Translations under genes and position numbers: made by a program
Assembly (NCBI RefSeq): GCF_001424345.1
Contig: NZ_LMPF01000001.1
Location: 203,751-267,750, forward strand
Origin: Burkholderia sp. Leaf177
Lineage (GTDB): Bacteria; Pseudomonadota; Gammaproteobacteria; Burkholderiales; Burkholderiaceae
Reading direction: 5' to 3'
DNA: 64,000 nt
Shown: positions 1-7,989 of the stretch, one piece after another
Layout of the letters: the number at the start of each line of letters is the position of its first letter
Position numbering within the stretch: position 1 is the first letter of the stretch
The notes under the pieces: generated by a model
The model's input: the letters and a program-made list of their open reading frames with translations, nothing else
The model's database searches: none
What the model was told of the DNA's origin: nothing

Positions 1-884
1 TGGGTTACACGATGGTGTACGGGATTCTCGGCATCATCAACTTTGCGCACGGCGACGTGCTGATGGTCGGCGCCATGGTCGCGCTTTCTGCGATTGGCGT
101 GATGCAGAATCACTTTCCCGGCATGAACCACGCGTTGATGCTGGTCGTCGCGCTGGCGATCGCCGCAATCGTCTGCGCGGTGGTCGGCTACACCATCGAA
201 CGCGTGGCTTACCGGCCGTTGCGCCGCGCGCCGCGTCTGGCGCCGCTGATCACGGCTATCGGCGTGTCGATTCTTCTTCAGACGCTCGCCATGATGATCT
301 GGGGCCGTAATCCGCTGGCGTTCCCGCAACTGCTGCCGACCGATCCTATCAACGTGATCACCGCGACGGCCGATCGTCCGGGCGCCGTCATTTCGATGAC
401 GGAAATCGTGATCATCGTGGTCGCGTTTCTCGTGATGGGCGGCTTGTTGCTGCTGGTTCACAAGACGAAACTCGGCCGCGCGATGCGTGCAATCGCCGAG
501 AACCCGGGCGTCGCGTCGCTGATGGGCGTGAACCCGAACTTTGTGATTTCCGCGACCTTCATGATCGGCTCGGCGTTGGCTGCCCTGGCCGGCGTGATGA
601 TCGCCTCCGAATACGGCAACGCGCACTTCTACATGGGCTTCATTCCGGGCTTGAAAGCATTTACCGCGGCGGTGCTAGGCGGTATCGGCAATCTCGGCGG
701 CGCAATGGTCGGCGGCGTGCTGCTGGGATTGATCGAGCAACTGGGGGCGGGGTATATCGGCAATCTGACGGGCGGCGTGTTCGGCAGTAACTATCAGGAC
801 GTGTTCGCGTTCGTGGTGCTGATCATCGTGCTGGTGTTCCGTCCGTCGGGCTTGCTCGGCGAACGCGTCGCAGATCGCGCTTAA
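1..884 (+). CDS. livH: LivH-type branched-chain amino acid ABC permease, 5' truncated by window edge
   Basis: Inner-membrane permease of the high-affinity leucine/isoleucine/valine ABC importer. The reading frame is open from base 3 (Gly-Tyr-Thr before the first Met at 12), so the true start lies upstream and roughly the first 15-20 residues are missing. The visible 293 codons are strongly hydrophobic. They carry the family segment GILGIINFAHGD near the start and a LGGIGNLGGAM stretch typical of LivH. livM follows after 16 bases with a GGGAGACC ribosome site, so the two are cotranscribed. Family assignment is secure. Substrate range (branched-chain amino acids versus another amide or amino acid) cannot be told from the sequence. 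Confidence 0.93.
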   Translation, partial: GYTMVYGILGIINFAHGDVLMVGAMVALSAIGVMQNHFPGMNHALMLVVALAIAAIVCAVVGYTIERVAYRPLRRAPRLAPLITAIGVSILLQTLAMMIWGRNPLAFPQLLPTDPINVITATADRPGAVISMTEIVIIVVAFLVMGGLLLLVHKTKLGRAMRAIAENPGVASLMGVNPNFVISATFMIGSALAALAGVMIASEYGNAHFYMGFIPGLKAFTAAVLGGIGNLGGAMVGGVLLGLIEQLGAGYIGNLTGGVFGSNYQDVFAFVVLIIVLVFRPSGLLGERVADRA

Positions 885-900
885 AACAGGGAGACCAAGA

Positions 901-2070
901 ATGACTTCAATTCAACCGATCGAGCCGTCGACCACGCTCATCCCTGAACGCAAAACGGCGAAGAACTACGTGGTGACCGTGCTGGTCGCCGCGCTCGTGG
1001 TCCTGGCGCCGATGATCATCGGCGCAGCCGGCGGCAACTACTGGGTTCGCGTGCTGGACTTCGCGATGCTCTACGTGATGCTCGCGCTGGGCCTGAACGT
1101 GGTGGTGGGTTTTGCCGGGCTGCTGGACTTGGGCTATATCGCGTTCTATGCAGTTGGCGCTTATGTGGCTGCGTTGCTTTCGTCGCCGCAGCTGACGTCG
1201 CAATTCGAGTGGATCGCGCACATGTTTCCCGCCGGCCTGCATGCGCCGATCTGGGTGATCGTGCCGGTTGCCATGGCGCTGGCCGCCACGTTCGGCGTGC
1301 TGCTCGGTGCGCCTACGCTGCGTCTGCGCGGCGATTACCTCGCTATCGTGACCTTGGGCTTCGGGGAAATCGTCCGGATTTTCATGAACAACCTGGATCG
1401 TCCGGTCAACATCACGAACGGACCGAAAGGGATTACGGGCGTCGATCCGGTGTCGCTGTTCGGGTTTGATTTATCGAAGACGCATTCGTTGTTCGGATTC
1501 AATTTCCCATCTGTCTACAACTATTACTACCTCTTCGTGCTGTGTTCGCTCTTCGTGATCTTCGTGTGCGTGCGCTTGCAGCATTCGCGCATCGGCCGCG
1601 CCTGGGCCGCGATCCGCGAAGACGAAATCGCCGCGAAAGCGATGGGCATCAACACGCGTAACGTGAAATTGCTGGCATTTGCGATGGGTGCATCGTTCGG
1701 CGGTTTGTCGGGCGCGATGTTCGGCACGTTCCAGGGCTTCGTATCGCCGGAATCGTTCACGTTCTGGGAATCCATCGTGGTGCTCGCTTGCGTGGTGCTC
1801 GGCGGCATGGGCCACATTCCGGGCGTGATTCTGGGCGCGGTGCTGCTCGCCGTGTTCCCCGAATTCCTGCGCTCGACCATGGGTCCGCTGCAGAACGCCA
1901 TCTTCGGTCATCAGATCGTCGACACCGAAGTCATCCGCCAGTTGCTGTACGGCCTCGCGATGGTGCTGATCATGCTGTATCGCTCGGAAGGCCTGTGGCC
2001 GTCGCCGAAACACGAAGACAAGATCGCGAAGATCGCAAAGCGCGCCGGCAAGAAGCCGGTCCGCGCCTGA
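901..2070 (+). CDS. livM: LivM-type branched-chain amino acid ABC permease
   Basis: Second permease subunit of the Liv importer, 389 residues, in the inner membrane. An N-terminal cytoplasmic tail of about 25 residues precedes multiple membrane helices. The family signature ALGLNVVVGFAGLLDLGY is at about residues 62-79, and a cytoplasmic loop LRLRGDYLAIVTLGFGEI is the usual contact region for the ATPases. The C-terminus is Lys/Arg-rich. The gene sits between livH and livG with short gaps (16 and 22 bases), so it is part of one operon. Length is within the normal LivM range; the start has a GGGAGACC site 8 bases upstream. Confidence 0.94.
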   Translation: MTSIQPIEPSTTLIPERKTAKNYVVTVLVAALVVLAPMIIGAAGGNYWVRVLDFAMLYVMLALGLNVVVGFAGLLDLGYIAFYAVGAYVAALLSSPQLTSQFEWIAHMFPAGLHAPIWVIVPVAMALAATFGVLLGAPTLRLRGDYLAIVTLGFGEIVRIFMNNLDRPVNITNGPKGITGVDPVSLFGFDLSKTHSLFGFNFPSVYNYYYLFVLCSLFVIFVCVRLQHSRIGRAWAAIREDEIAAKAMGINTRNVKLLAFAMGASFGGLSGAMFGTFQGFVSPESFTFWESIVVLACVVLGGMGHIPGVILGAVLLAVFPEFLRSTMGPLQNAIFGHQIVDTEVIRQLLYGLAMVLIMLYRSEGLWPSPKHEDKIAKIAKRAGKKPVRA

Positions 2071-2092
2071 CGCCACAAGCGGAGAAAACACA

Positions 2093-2869
2093 ATGAGCGA
2101 TAAACCCATTCGACTGTCGGTCAAAGGCGTGAATAAGCGCTTTGGCGGTTTGCAGGCGCTGTCCGAAGTCGGCCTCGAAATCCGGGAAGGCCAGATCTAT
2201 GGCTTGATCGGCCCGAACGGCGCCGGCAAGACGACGTTCTTCAACGTGATCACGGGCTTGTACACGCCGGATTCGGGCTCGTTCGTGCTCGACGGCACGC
2301 CGTACACGCCGACCGCCGTGCATCAGGTGGCGAAGGCCGGCATTGCGCGCACGTTCCAGAACATTCGCTTGTTCGGCGGCATGACCGCGCTCGAAAACGT
2401 GATGGTCGGGCGGCACGTGCGCACGAAACACGGCTTGATCGGCGCGGTGTTGCAGACGCCGTCCGAGCGTCGCGAAGAGAAGGAAATCAAGGAGCGCGCG
2501 CTCGAATTGCTCGAGTACGTGGGCGTGCTGCAATACGCGGATTACACGTCGCGCAATTTGTCGTACGGGCATCAGCGCCGTCTGGAAATCGCGCGCGCTT
2601 TGGCGACCGATCCAAAACTGCTCGCACTCGATGAACCCGCCGCCGGCATGAACGCCACGGAAAAGGTCGAACTCACGCGCCTGCTCGACAAGATCCGCAG
2701 CGACGGCCGCACGATCCTCTTGATCGAACACGATGTGAAGCTGGTGATGGGATTGTGCAACCGGATGACGGTGCTCGATTACGGCAAGGTGATCGCCGAG
2801 GGTCTGCCGCAGGACGTGCAGAAAGATCCGAAGGTGATCGAGGCTTATCTCGGGGCAGGGGTTCACTGA
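2093..2869 (+). CDS. livG: LivG-type ABC transporter ATP-binding protein
   Basis: Cytoplasmic ATPase of the branched-chain amino acid importer, 258 residues. It shows Walker A GPNGAGKT at residues 40-47, an ABC signature in the LivG form LSYGHQRR, and Walker B LLALDEPAAGMN. The variant signature YGHQRR and the AAGMN after Walker B separate it from LivF. An SD-like GGAG lies upstream in GCGGAGAAAACACA. The stop overlaps the livF start (TGATG), indicating translational coupling. Highly similar in layout to other Liv operons; function is confident at family level. Confidence 0.95.
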   Translation: MSDKPIRLSVKGVNKRFGGLQALSEVGLEIREGQIYGLIGPNGAGKTTFFNVITGLYTPDSGSFVLDGTPYTPTAVHQVAKAGIARTFQNIRLFGGMTALENVMVGRHVRTKHGLIGAVLQTPSERREEKEIKERALELLEYVGVLQYADYTSRNLSYGHQRRLEIARALATDPKLLALDEPAAGMNATEKVELTRLLDKIRSDGRTILLIEHDVKLVMGLCNRMTVLDYGKVIAEGLPQDVQKDPKVIEAYLGAGVH

Positions 2870-3618
2870 TGGCAACAATGAATGGTACGAACGGAATGGC
2901 CGCGGGCACGGCGATGCTCAAGATCAAGGGCCTGCAGGTGAGTTACGGCGGCATTCACGCGGTGAAGGGCGTGGATCTGGAAGTCGGGCAGGGCGAGCTC
3001 GTGACGCTGATCGGCGCGAACGGCGCGGGCAAGACGACCACGATGAAAGCCATCACCGGCCTGAAGCCGTATTCGGCGGGTGACATCGAATACATGGGCA
3101 AGTCGATCAAAGGCGTGCCCTCGCATGAATTGCTCAAGCGCGGTCTCGCGATGGTGCCGGAAGGCCGCGGCATTTTCGCGCGTATGTCGATTCTGGAAAA
3201 CATGCAGATGGGCGCGTATCTGCGTAGCGACAATGACGAGATCCAGAAGGACACCGATCGCATGTTCGGTTTCTTCCCGCGTTTGAAGGAGCGCGCGGCG
3301 CAATACGCGGGCACGTTGTCGGGCGGCGAGCAGCAAATGCTGGCAATGGCGCGCGCGTTGTTGTCGCGTCCGAAGCTGCTCTTGCTCGATGAACCGTCGA
3401 TGGGTCTTTCGCCGATCATGGTCGAGAAGATCTTCGAAGTGGTGCGTGAAATTTCCGCTGAAGGCTTGACCGTGTTGCTGGTCGAGCAGAACGCGCGTCT
3501 CGCGTTGCAGGCGGCGAATCGTGGTTACGTGATGGATTCGGGTCTCGTCACCATGTCGGGCGACGCGAAGACCATGCTCGATGATCCGAAGGTTCGCGCG
3601 GCATATCTGGGCGAATAA
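2869..3618 (+). CDS. livF: LivF-type ABC transporter ATP-binding protein
   Basis: Second ATPase of the Liv importer, 249 residues. The start chosen is the ATG overlapping the livG stop (TGATG); an upstream in-frame extension runs inside livG and is not credible. A slightly unusual N-terminal extension of about 15 residues (Asn/Thr/Gly/Met-rich) precedes the first beta strand. Walker A GANGAGKT is at residues 49-56, the signature is LSGGEQQM, and Walker B is LLLLDEPSMGLSP. It is the last gene of the operon: a perfect hairpin with a T tract starts 12 bases after the stop. Confidence 0.95.
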   Translation: MATMNGTNGMAAGTAMLKIKGLQVSYGGIHAVKGVDLEVGQGELVTLIGANGAGKTTTMKAITGLKPYSAGDIEYMGKSIKGVPSHELLKRGLAMVPEGRGIFARMSILENMQMGAYLRSDNDEIQKDTDRMFGFFPRLKERAAQYAGTLSGGEQQMLAMARALLSRPKLLLLDEPSMGLSPIMVEKIFEVVREISAEGLTVLLVEQNARLALQAANRGYVMDSGLVTMSGDAKTMLDDPKVRAAYLGE

Positions 3619-3630
3619 TATCGGTTGAGT

Positions 3631-3668
3631 AAAAAACCGCATGCCTTCAACAAGCATGCGGTTTTTTT
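3631..3668. terminator. Bidirectional intrinsic terminator after livF
   Basis: Stem AAACCGCATGC / GCATGCGGTTT around a 9-base loop, with an A run on the left and seven T on the right, so it can stop transcription from both sides. It ends the liv operon on the plus strand and the GNAT gene on the minus strand (its stop codon is inside the T run). Confidence 0.92.
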
Positions 3669-4095
3669 ACGCCTGAAGCCGTTTGCCGAGACTGACGACT
3701 TCGTCCATTTGATAACCGAGCTTCGCGTAGAACGCACGCGTCTCCGGCTTGTTCGCCATGATCTGCAGATTGAGCTTCGGACATCCGATCACAGCAAGCG
3801 CGCGTTCCGCATGCTCGACCAGCGCGCGCCCGTAGCCATTGCCGCGCTGATCCTCGGCGACGGCCAACGAATAAAGCCATCCGCGATGCCCGTCGTAACC
3901 TGTCATCACCGTCCCGATCACACGCTCGCCAATCACGCCGACAAAGAACAATTCCGGCTGCATGGCGAGCTTGTTTCGTATCGATAAACGCGGATCACGC
4001 TGCGGTTTTCCCGGCACCGCATATTCGGGGAAGACAGTTGACCAGAGCGCGAGCACGGCGTCCGTGTCGCGCTCATCGAATACGCGGATGATCAC
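3667..4095 (-). CDS. GNAT-family N-acetyltransferase (YpeA-like)
   Basis: Single-domain GNAT acetyltransferase of 142 residues. The acetyl-CoA binding motif Q/RxxGxG/A is visible as [12 protein letters not shown] at about residues 81-92, preceded by the beta-4 strand WLYSLAVA. The C-terminal part ([22 protein letters not shown]) is the usual GNAT motif B with the FYxxxGY ending. Its ATG overlaps the stop of the upstream aminotransferase gene by four bases (ATGA), so the two are translationally coupled. It resembles E. coli YpeA, whose substrate is not known to me. The coupling suggests, but does not prove, action on an amino-acid-like substrate. Confidence 0.85.
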   Translation of the reverse strand: MIIRVFDERDTDAVLALWSTVFPEYAVPGKPQRDPRLSIRNKLAMQPELFFVGVIGERVIGTVMTGYDGHRGWLYSLAVAEDQRGNGYGRALVEHAERALAVIGCPKLNLQIMANKPETRAFYAKLGYQMDEVVSLGKRLQA

Positions 4096-5276
4096 AATTT
4101 GTCGAGGATGGAACGCAGCATCGACATCATCTGGTCGATCTCGTCCTTGGTCACGTTCAGCGCCGGCATGAAGCGCAACAGGTTCGGGCGCGCGGCGTTG
4201 AGCAGCAACCCGTCAGGACCCATGTCGCGCGCCATTTCGACGATCTTCGGACCGTTGTCGTTGTTCAGGAGCAGCGCGCGCAGCAGACCTTCGCCGCGCT
4301 CGCCGTTGAAACCGCGTTCTTCCGAAAGCTGCAGCAAGTGCGCCTTCAGATACTCGGCGCGTTCACGCACGCCTTCCAGGAATCCGGGCGCTGTGATTTG
4401 CGAGATCACCGAAAAACCCACGGCGGTGGTCAGCGGATTGCCGTTATACGTGCCGCCTTGATCGCCGGGTTCGAAACACGCGACTTCCTTGGTCGACAGC
4501 AACGCCGCGAGCGGCACGCCGCCGCCAATACCCTTGCCGAGCGTCATGATGTCCGGATCAACGCCCGACAACTCGTACGCGAACAAGGTGCCGGCGCGGC
4601 CGCAACCGCTTTGCACTTCATCCACGATCATCAGCAAGTTGTGCTTTTTCGTCAGCTCGCGCAACGCTTGCATGAATTCGCGCGTGGCCGGGATCACGCC
4701 GCCTTCGCCCTGAATGGGTTCGAGCATGACGCCGACGGTTTTATCGGTGATGAGTTTTTCAACCGATGCAATGTCGTTCAGGTCAGCCTTCGGAAAGCCC
4801 GGCACTTGCGGCGCGTAAATGGTGTCCCAACCCGGTTTGCCCGATGCCGACATGGTCGCGAGCGTGCGCCCGTGGAAGCTGTGATCAAAGGTGATGATCT
4901 CGTACGCGCCGCCCTTGAACTTCTTGCCCCACTTGCGCGCAAGCTTGATCGCGCCTTCGTTGGCTTCGGCGCCGCTGTTGGCGAAAAAGACTTTGTCGAA
5001 GCAGCTATTGGCGGTCAGCAGGCCGGCGAGCTGGGCCATGGGTGCGTTGTAGAAAGCCGGCGACGGGTTGATCAGCGTGCGCGCCTGTTTGTCCATGGCT
5101 TCGATCATGCCGTCGTTGCAATGGCCGAGACTGTTCACGGCCCAGCCCTGGATGAAATCCAGGTATCGCTTCTCGTTGTTGTCGTAGAGCCAGGAACCCT
5201 TGCCGTGCGTGAACACGATCTCGGGACGGTTCGTGATGAACATCAACGATTCGACGGGATACTCTTGGAAATTCAT
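4092..5276 (-). CDS. argD: Acetylornithine-type class III aminotransferase
   Basis: PLP-dependent class III aminotransferase, 394 residues, of the acetylornithine/succinyldiaminopimelate aminotransferase family (arginine and possibly lysine biosynthesis; cytoplasmic). Cofactor motifs are [20 protein letters not shown] (phosphate loop), [18 protein letters not shown] with the pyridine-contacting Asp, and TLGKGIGGG with the Schiff-base Lys near residue 250. I chose ATG 5276, which has GGAG nine bases upstream; a longer frame to 5333 starts in leader sequence and looks wrong. The gene overlaps the GNAT gene downstream (ATGA). No convincing promoter lies between the terminator hairpin at 5343-5367 and the start, so expression may depend on read-through of that hairpin. 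Confidence 0.9.
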   Translation of the reverse strand: MNFQEYPVESLMFITNRPEIVFTHGKGSWLYDNNEKRYLDFIQGWAVNSLGHCNDGMIEAMDKQARTLINPSPAFYNAPMAQLAGLLTANSCFDKVFFANSGAEANEGAIKLARKWGKKFKGGAYEIITFDHSFHGRTLATMSASGKPGWDTIYAPQVPGFPKADLNDIASVEKLITDKTVGVMLEPIQGEGGVIPATREFMQALRELTKKHNLLMIVDEVQSGCGRAGTLFAYELSGVDPDIMTLGKGIGGGVPLAALLSTKEVACFEPGDQGGTYNGNPLTTAVGFSVISQITAPGFLEGVRERAEYLKAHLLQLSEERGFNGERGEGLLRALLLNNDNGPKIVEMARDMGPDGLLLNAARPNLLRFMPALNVTKDEIDQMMSMLRSILDKL

Positions 5277-5342
5277 GACGGCGGACTCCACAAAGACAGC
5301 AAAGGAAAAAAGCGGCGAAGTTTGAGACGGCACCAGAAATGC

Positions 5343-5367
5343 AAAAAGCCACGGATGTCCGTGGCTT
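5343..5367 (-). terminator. Intrinsic terminator (possible attenuator) upstream of argD
   Basis: Read on the minus strand it is a perfect 8-bp stem GCCACGGA / TCCGTGGC with a 2-base loop, followed by TTTTT. It lies 66 bases before the argD start, at the end of the structured RNA described at 5343-5482. A second copy of the upstream arm sequence (minus strand TCACGGA, at 5409-5415) could pair with the terminator's 3' arm and block it, which is the layout of an attenuator. That regulatory role is inference. Confidence 0.8.
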
Positions 5368-5482
5368 CATGTTGGCGAAATGTGCGCAGGCTTGAAATCA
5401 AGCGCCAATCCGTGACGAGCCAGCGGCATCCCTAAGGGAGCAGCGAGCGGCGACGTCGAAGATTGGTCTGGAGGCTGAGCAT
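5343..5482 (-). ncRNA. Candidate structured sRNA or argD leader RNA
   Basis: A roughly 140-base region with no credible ORF, bounded by a plausible promoter (5489-5518) and a strong terminator (5343-5367), both on the minus strand. Visible pairings are an outer stem CATTT/AAATG (5378-5382 with 5480-5484, extendable past a bulge), an inner stem CCAATC/GATTGG (5405-5410 with 5461-5466), a small hairpin CTTGA-AA-TCAAG (5391-5402) and an apical TCCC-TAA-GGGA hairpin (5429-5439). The shape of long arms with a bubble hairpin recalls 6S RNA, but the clear 6S gene is at 38022-38208. It could be an independent sRNA or the conditional leader of argD. Class not recognised. Confidence 0.5.
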
Positions 5483-5488
5483 TTGCGA

Positions 5489-5518
5489 AGAATACGATAG
5501 GAAGTTCCTGCGTGTAAA
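5489..5518 (-). promoter_or_regulatory. Putative sigma-70 promoter of the structured RNA/argD leader
   Basis: On the minus strand, TTTACA (5513-5518; five of six matches to TTGACA) is separated by 18 bases from TATTCT (5489-5494; four of six matches to TATAAT). Predicted start of transcription is about 5482, at the foot of the outer stem of the candidate RNA. Confidence 0.5.
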
Positions 5519-5519
5519 C

Positions 5520-5550
5520 CGTGACGGCCGATTTTTATTCCACCGTCACG
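5520..5550 (-). terminator. Inverted repeat just after the flavin reductase gene
   Basis: CGTGACGG (5520-5527) and CCGTCACG (5543-5550) form a perfect 8-bp stem with a 15-base AT-rich loop, 17 bases beyond the stop of the minus-strand gene at 5567. There is no proper U tract, so it may be a weak terminator, a processing barrier or an operator for the adjoining promoter at 5489-5518. Confidence 0.4.
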
Positions 5551-5566
5551 TCCAGAACTGGAACGA

Positions 5567-6598
5567 TCAAACCGGATTCGCGAGATCGGCCGCGCTGGTG
5601 AACGAGTCGGCGAAGAATTCGTCCTCCGGCAAGCGGTGATGATTCGTAAAGTCGCGTTGCGCCGATTCCACCATCACAGGCGCGCCGCACGCGTACACCT
5701 GATATGCGCTCAAGTCTGGCAGATCTTCAATGACAGCACGATGAACAAAACCCGTTCGGCCGGTCCAGCCATCGGATGCGTCGGGTTCGGACAAAACCGG
5801 CACGAACGAGAAGTTCGGCACTTCTTTGGCCCAGGTTTCGGCGAGTTCCGTCATGTACAGATCCTGCTTGCGGCGGCCGCCCCAATAAAGCGTCATTGGC
5901 CGGTTCAGATTCTTGAACACCGCATGTTCGATGATCGCCTTGATCGGCGCAAAGCCCGTACCGGAGGCAAGCAAGATGATCGGCTTCTCGGAATCTTCCC
6001 GCAGGAAGAACGTGCCGAGCGGACCTTCGAAACGCAAGATATCGCGCTCTTTCATGTTGCTGAACACGTGATCCGTGAACGTGCCGCCGGGCATGTGACG
6101 AATATGCAGCTCGATGGGGCCTTCGTGATGCGGCGGGCTCGCCATCGAATAACTGCGGCGCTTGCCGTCCTTCAAGATGAATTCGATGTACTGCCCGGCC
6201 AGATATTGCAGCCGTTCGTTGGCGGGCAATTGCAGCTTCAGTTCCACCACGTCCGTGCCCTTGCGCTCCAGCGCGTTCACGCGGCAAGGCAGCTTCTTGA
6301 CCTGAACGTCGCCAACACCCGCGACTTCGCGCACATCGACCACGAGATCCGCTTTGGGCGTCGCGCAGCAAAGCAGCGCCATGCCGCGGGTTTTTTCATC
6401 GTTCGACAATGCCGACGACGAATGCGGCGCCTGCTCGACTTCGCCAGAAATGATCGTGCCCTTGCACGACCCGCAGGCTCCGTTCTTGCAGCCGTAAGGA
6501 AGTCCGATGCCCTGGCGCAGCGCTGCGAGCAGCACCGCTTCGTCGGGTTCTACCTGAAACTGCCGGCCGCTTTGCCGGAGCGTAACGTTGAAAGCCAT
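5567..6598 (-). CDS. NAD(P)H-flavin reductase with plant-type 2Fe-2S ferredoxin domain
   Basis: Cytoplasmic electron-transfer flavoprotein of 343 residues, ferredoxin domain first and FNR-type reductase second. The 2Fe-2S ligands are Cys37, Cys42 and Cys45 (YGCKNGACGSCKG) plus a fourth in LLCC at about residue 75. The FAD-binding motif is RRSYSMASPP, the NAD(P) motif LLASGTGFAPIKAI, and the C-terminal YACGAPVMV is followed by FFADSF. This architecture matches CDP-6-deoxy-L-threo-D-glycero-4-hexulose-3-dehydrase reductase (AscD-like) annotations and oxygenase reductases; the real partner is unknown because no sugar or oxygenase gene is nearby. ATG 6598 starts the canonical N-terminus. It is divergent from the SDR gene across 59 bases. 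Confidence 0.82.
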   Translation of the reverse strand: MAFNVTLRQSGRQFQVEPDEAVLLAALRQGIGLPYGCKNGACGSCKGTIISGEVEQAPHSSSALSNDEKTRGMALLCCATPKADLVVDVREVAGVGDVQVKKLPCRVNALERKGTDVVELKLQLPANERLQYLAGQYIEFILKDGKRRSYSMASPPHHEGPIELHIRHMPGGTFTDHVFSNMKERDILRFEGPLGTFFLREDSEKPIILLASGTGFAPIKAIIEHAVFKNLNRPMTLYWGGRRKQDLYMTELAETWAKEVPNFSFVPVLSEPDASDGWTGRTGFVHRAVIEDLPDLSAYQVYACGAPVMVESAQRDFTNHHRLPEDEFFADSFTSAADLANPV

Positions 6599-6644
6599 AG
6601 ATCCTGGATGTGTTGGATGAAACAAAAGCCAAAGCGCTCGCGGC

Positions 6645-6650
6645 TACAAT
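6645..6650 (+). promoter_or_regulatory. -10 box TACAAT directly before the SDR start
   Basis: TACAAT ends only 7 bases before the ATG at 6658 and no Shine-Dalgarno-like sequence lies between. If this is the active -10 box, transcription would start at or within a base or two of the ATG, giving a leaderless mRNA. No good -35 is visible at 17 bases. Confidence 0.45.
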
Positions 6651-6657
6651 CGACAGC

Positions 6658-7734
6658 ATGATCGCCACTCGAAAACTTCGCCGCGCGCGCGTGCTGATTG
6701 CCGGTTGCGGTGATGTCGGCCTGCGCTCCGTGCCGCTACTTGCGCAACGTGCCGCCGCGCCCCGCGTGATCGCGTTGTCCAGCCAGCCCGCGCGCGCCGC
6801 CGAACTGCGAGCGGCCGGCACGACGCCGCTTATTGGCGACCTCGACGATCGACGCAACCTGCGTCGTCTTGCCGGGCTCGCACATACGGTCCTGCATCTT
6901 GCGCCGCCTCAAAAAACCGGCGATGACGACGTGCGCACGCGTGCACTGATCGCAGCATTAAGCGCGCCGCGACGCTCCGTGGCGCGTGCTGCGACCGCAG
7001 CCGTAGCGCGGCAACGGGCGCGGCGCGGATGGTTTCGGGCAACTTTCAGGCGCGGTGCCGGAGCATCAAAAAGACTGTCTATTGTACCCGACCGGGTTTC
7101 GTCCGCCGCCGCTCGCAGCCGGCCCGTACGCGTGGTTTACGCGAGCACGTCCGGTGTTTATGGCGATTGCGGCGGCGCGTGGATCGATGAAACCCGTCCC
7201 GTGCGGCCGGATAACGGGCGGGCGAAACGGCGGGTATCGGCGGAAACGCAATTGCGTCGAGCAACTCGACGCGGCGTGATGAGCGCATCGATTGTGCGGA
7301 TTCCCGGCATTTACGCGGGCAACCGCTTGCCGCTTGCAAGGCTGCAAAAGGGCACGCCTGCGCTCGCGCCCGCCGACGATGTCTTCACCAATCACATTCA
7401 CGCCGACGATCTCGCGGCCATCATGGTTCTGGCAATACAGCGCGCGCGCCCGCAGCGCGTGGTGCATGCATCGGACGACAGCGAATTGCGCATGGGCGAT
7501 TATTTCGATCGCATTGCCGATGCTTACGGCCTGCCGCGCGCTCCCCGCGTTTCGCGTGAGGAAGCCGAAGCACAACTCGAACCGATGATGCTTTCGTTCA
7601 TGCGCGAATCGCGGCGTCTGCGCAACGTCCGGCTGCGTGACGAACTGCGTTACGTGCTGCGGTATCCGAGCATCGACGATTTCCTGAAGAGCATTCCAGT
7701 CACATCAGGATTGGCAACGTCTCCAGCAGAATGA
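6658..7734 (+). CDS. NAD(P)-dependent SDR/epimerase-like protein (YeeZ type)
   Basis: 358-residue extended short-chain dehydrogenase/reductase-like protein. It begins with a Rossmann nucleotide-binding motif VLIAGCGDVG at about residues 12-21. The active-site region reads VVYASTSGVYGDCGG, with the Ser/Tyr placement of NAD-dependent epimerases, and VRIPGIYAG follows. A basic, low-complexity stretch at about residues 100-145 lies between the Rossmann start and the active-site region. I chose ATG 6658 because the earlier in-frame start at 6610 precedes the only visible -10 box. Reaction unknown. The end of the gene overlaps the convergent 58-codon gene by 35 bases. Confidence 0.75.
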   Translation: MIATRKLRRARVLIAGCGDVGLRSVPLLAQRAAAPRVIALSSQPARAAELRAAGTTPLIGDLDDRRNLRRLAGLAHTVLHLAPPQKTGDDDVRTRALIAALSAPRRSVARAATAAVARQRARRGWFRATFRRGAGASKRLSIVPDRVSSAAARSRPVRVVYASTSGVYGDCGGAWIDETRPVRPDNGRAKRRVSAETQLRRATRRGVMSASIVRIPGIYAGNRLPLARLQKGTPALAPADDVFTNHIHADDLAAIMVLAIQRARPQRVVHASDDSELRMGDYFDRIADAYGLPRAPRVSREEAEAQLEPMMLSFMRESRRLRNVRLRDELRYVLRYPSIDDFLKSIPVTSGLATSPAE

Positions 7735-7876
7735 AACACAGCAACGCGCCGATAAGCGCCCCGATCAGGTTCGGCTGATAACGGTGGCGAAGGTGCATCG
7801 TCACCATCAAACCGACAATAAACACGACGCTGATTGCCACGAAAGCGATCATTGCAATGGTCATGTGGGCGGCCAT
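7700..7876 (-). CDS. Small two-helix membrane protein, 58 residues
   Basis: Short open frame with a very good ribosome site (AGGAGGG, five bases before ATG 7876). The product starts MAAHMTIAMIAFVAISVV. It has one hydrophobic segment at about residues 5-27, a basic turn LRHRYQPN (29-36) and a second hydrophobic segment (37-58) ending LPILM, so it should be a hairpin inner-membrane protein with a cytoplasmic or periplasmic basic loop. It overlaps the 3' end of the convergent SDR gene by 35 bases. A -10-like TATACT (7913-7918) and an 11-base palindrome lie upstream. I do not recognise a family; function unknown. Confidence 0.7.
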   Translation of the reverse strand: MAAHMTIAMIAFVAISVVFIVGLMVTMHLRHRYQPNLIGALIGALLCFILLETLPILM

Positions 7877-7912
7877 GATGGCCCTCCTGCTTTTTCTAAT
7901 AGTCGTGAAAGC

Positions 7913-7932
7913 AGTATAGATTTACGTCGTAA
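7913..7932 (-). promoter_or_regulatory. Promoter with embedded palindrome for the 58-residue membrane protein
   Basis: On the minus strand TATACT (7913-7918) is a five-of-six -10 box. Four bases upstream is the perfect 11-base palindrome TTACGACGTAA (7922-7932), which would sit in the spacer between -10 and -35, a common position for a repressor or spacer-twisting activator site. Confidence 0.4.
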
Positions 7933-7989
7933 GAAAGGCATGCTGCAGTGCAGATACGGCGATTGCGTTTTTGCAACAGTACTGAAAAA

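Noticed and set aside
4338..5435. 365-codon plus-strand frame opposite argD
   Set aside because: Antisense to argD, no family features, and it crosses the terminator and leader RNA.
5343..5482. 6S RNA identity for the structured RNA before argD
   Set aside because: Arm-bubble shape is similar, but the sequence lacks the conserved segments, and a clear 6S gene is found downstream of zapA at 38022-38208.
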